A stretch of DNA of 64,000 nucleotides from Oscillospiraceae bacterium (lineage in GTDB: Bacteria > Bacillota > Clostridia > Oscillospirales > WRJC01), in assembly GCA_009783265.1 (NCBI GenBank), contig WRHM01000008.1, positions 62,001 to 126,000 on the forward strand, in the 5' to 3' direction. The notes beneath the pieces were generated by a model. The model worked only from the letters and a program-made list of their open reading frames with translations. It was not told where the DNA came from and made no database searches. Numbering within the stretch: the stretch's first letter is position 1; each line of letters starts with the position of its first letter. Below are positions 62,759 to 64,000 of this stretch, piece after piece. The position numbers and the translations under genes were made by a program.

Positions 62759-64000
62759 ATGTTGAAAATATCTTCTTCAGCAACCTCAAATGCCGGTAAA
62801 AAAAAGATAAACGAAGATAATTTTTATATGAACGGAGTGTTTATCGCTGAAAATAATGCCTCAGCCGGACGGATATATAGTGACAGCACTCAGCGCGATA
62901 CTCAGTTCTACGCTGTTTTTGACGGACTCGATCAGGATATCAAGAGCGACATAAATCAAAATATAGATTTTTTCGAAGGGGAAACTGCGTCTTTTGCCGC
63001 GGCAGATATGCTCTCAAGACTTCAGCGGCATCTTAAAACAAGGGAAAAATATAATCTCAGCGAAAGAGTGTATAGTTTTACAAAAATCACAAACAGGAAT
63101 ATATGCGAATATATGAAGCAAAAAGGATTGAGAACAGGCACTTCTTTTGCACTTCTCTGCATTAACGGAAATTCTGCGTATATTTATAATATAGGCAACT
63201 GCAAAATTTTTCTGCTCAGGGACAACAGGCTTGTCCTTGTATCGCAAAACGATACAAAAGCTGAAAGTCTGGTTCTGGCAAAACAAATCAGTTCAGATAT
63301 TGTAAGACATACTCCGGATAATAAAATACTTACGCAATATTTGGGCATGTTCGAAAACGAAAAAAATCTGGATTTGCATGTAAACAGAGTAAATCTGAAA
63401 AACGGGGACAAATTTTTAGTATGTTCGGACGGACTGTGCGATTTGTCAAACGAGCGAATTTATCAGATAATGTCAAGAGATATGTCTGAGCAGGAAATCG
63501 TTACGGATCTTATAAACGAATCAATGCGTAACGGCGAAAGCGGCGGGGATAATTTAACTGTAATAGTAGTAGGAGTAAATTATTCTGACGAAACATCAAG
63601 CAAAGCGAATCTTTTAAAGCCTACTTCCGACGGCCCTACACATTTCAGCCCTATAAAATTCAGGAATAAATTTGAATTAAAACCCAAGCATATAAAACAG
63701 ATTATATTATATGCGGGATTACTGGTTATATTTATTGTGGCTATATCGATTCTTTTTCGCGGGCTGTTTAAACCGTCGGATACAAATCCGGCCGGTGAAT
63801 CCGGAAATAACGCAAGCGAAAATCAAACATCGGGCCAAAATATCACAGAAGATTCAAATAACGCAGTAAATACAGGGAACATAGTTATTACAACAGAAAC
63901 TACCACATTTGATATTGCGACTTACGACCCTGACGCTACCCAAGACGAAACATCATCAGAAGAATCTACGCAGCCCACCGAAGCACCCGTTCAGACTACC
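62759..64000 (+). CDS. Membrane-anchored PP2C-type Ser/Thr phosphatase (3' end outside window)
   Basis: Open to the window end: 414 residues seen. Start at 62759 after GGAG (62746-62749); an in-frame ATG at 62744 would overlap that site. PP2C motifs: KKINEDNFY (about 15-23), YAVFDGLDQD near 52, GTSFALL near 128, IGNCKIFLLRD near 144, CSDGLCDLS near 223 and GGDNLTVIVV near 262. The usual DG(M/H)GG metal motif is DGLDQ here. A membrane helix (about 318-338, ILYAGLLVIFIVAISILF) leads to a Thr/Ser/Asn-rich extracytoplasmic tail. Likely opposes an Hanks-type kinase or acts in stress signalling; no kinase gene is in view. Confidence 0.85.
   Translation, partial: MLKISSSATSNAGKKKINEDNFYMNGVFIAENNASAGRIYSDSTQRDTQFYAVFDGLDQDIKSDINQNIDFFEGETASFAAADMLSRLQRHLKTREKYNLSERVYSFTKITNRNICEYMKQKGLRTGTSFALLCINGNSAYIYNIGNCKIFLLRDNRLVLVSQNDTKAESLVLAKQISSDIVRHTPDNKILTQYLGMFENEKNLDLHVNRVNLKNGDKFLVCSDGLCDLSNERIYQIMSRDMSEQEIVTDLINESMRNGESGGDNLTVIVVGVNYSDETSSKANLLKPTSDGPTHFSPIKFRNKFELKPKHIKQIILYAGLLVIFIVAISILFRGLFKPSDTNPAGESGNNASENQTSGQNITEDSNNAVNTGNIVITTETTTFDIATYDPDATQDETSSEESTQPTEAPVQTT

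Overview
The window looks like a chromosome segment from an anaerobic, endospore-forming member of the Clostridia. The evidence is clostridial SigA-type promoters (TTGACA, 17 bases, TATAAT), strong AGGAGG ribosome sites, a CtsR-McsA-McsB-ClpC operon, an [FeFe] hydrogenase, ferredoxin-linked 2-oxoacid oxidoreductase and a sporulation sigma-K gene. No rRNA or tRNA gene was seen, so genus cannot be given. All functional calls come from reading motifs and architecture; no database search was run.

Layout. 1-8760: redox block, with a NuoF-like subunit cut by the window edge and a [2Fe-2S]/GltD/ferredoxin protein on +, convergent with a hydCBA-like hydrogenase operon on - whose NuoF subunit is fused to a GltD-like module. 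A Rex-like operator lies in that operon's leader. 8855-12611: promoter, T-box leader with a tyrosine (TAC) specifier, sodium/solute symporter, acyl-CoA synthetase, terminator. 12743-17578: ctsR-mcsA-mcsB-clpC with two CtsR operators at the promoter. 17686-19566: YgiQ-type radical SAM protein containing a palindromic repeat inside the reading frame. 19983-33181: a seven-gene glycan-uptake operon (giant binding protein, two permease pairs, NHL/TPR/Yip1 protein, large DUF5696-like protein) with no ATPase gene.

33232-37903 is the most interesting part. The sigma-K gene is split in region 4.2 by a 3,973-bp skin-like element. The 5' part ends ...SRSYV-stop; 4 kb away, beyond a large serine recombinase, the missing ...VSRIEK... 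end is present on the same strand. Both junctions share ATGT, and joining them there restores a 232-residue sigma-K in frame. The element also carries a 50-residue ORF in front of the recombinase, a truncated Vsr-like nuclease and an AAA+ ATPase with its own promoter.

38139-44871: two divergent hybrid histidine kinases; one has a palindrome inside its promoter and a structured leader RNA. 44965-53535: leftward run with ispDF, the 2-oxoacid oxidoreductase subunits, a P-loop ATPase, an AEC transporter and a CapA-like lipoprotein. 53610-62395: glycan block with GH29 and methyltransferase-type UroD proteins divergent from a GH78 rhamnosidase around a shared palindrome, then a binding lipoprotein, a small kinase and an FAD oxidoreductase. 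62759-64000: a membrane-anchored PP2C phosphatase cut by the window end.
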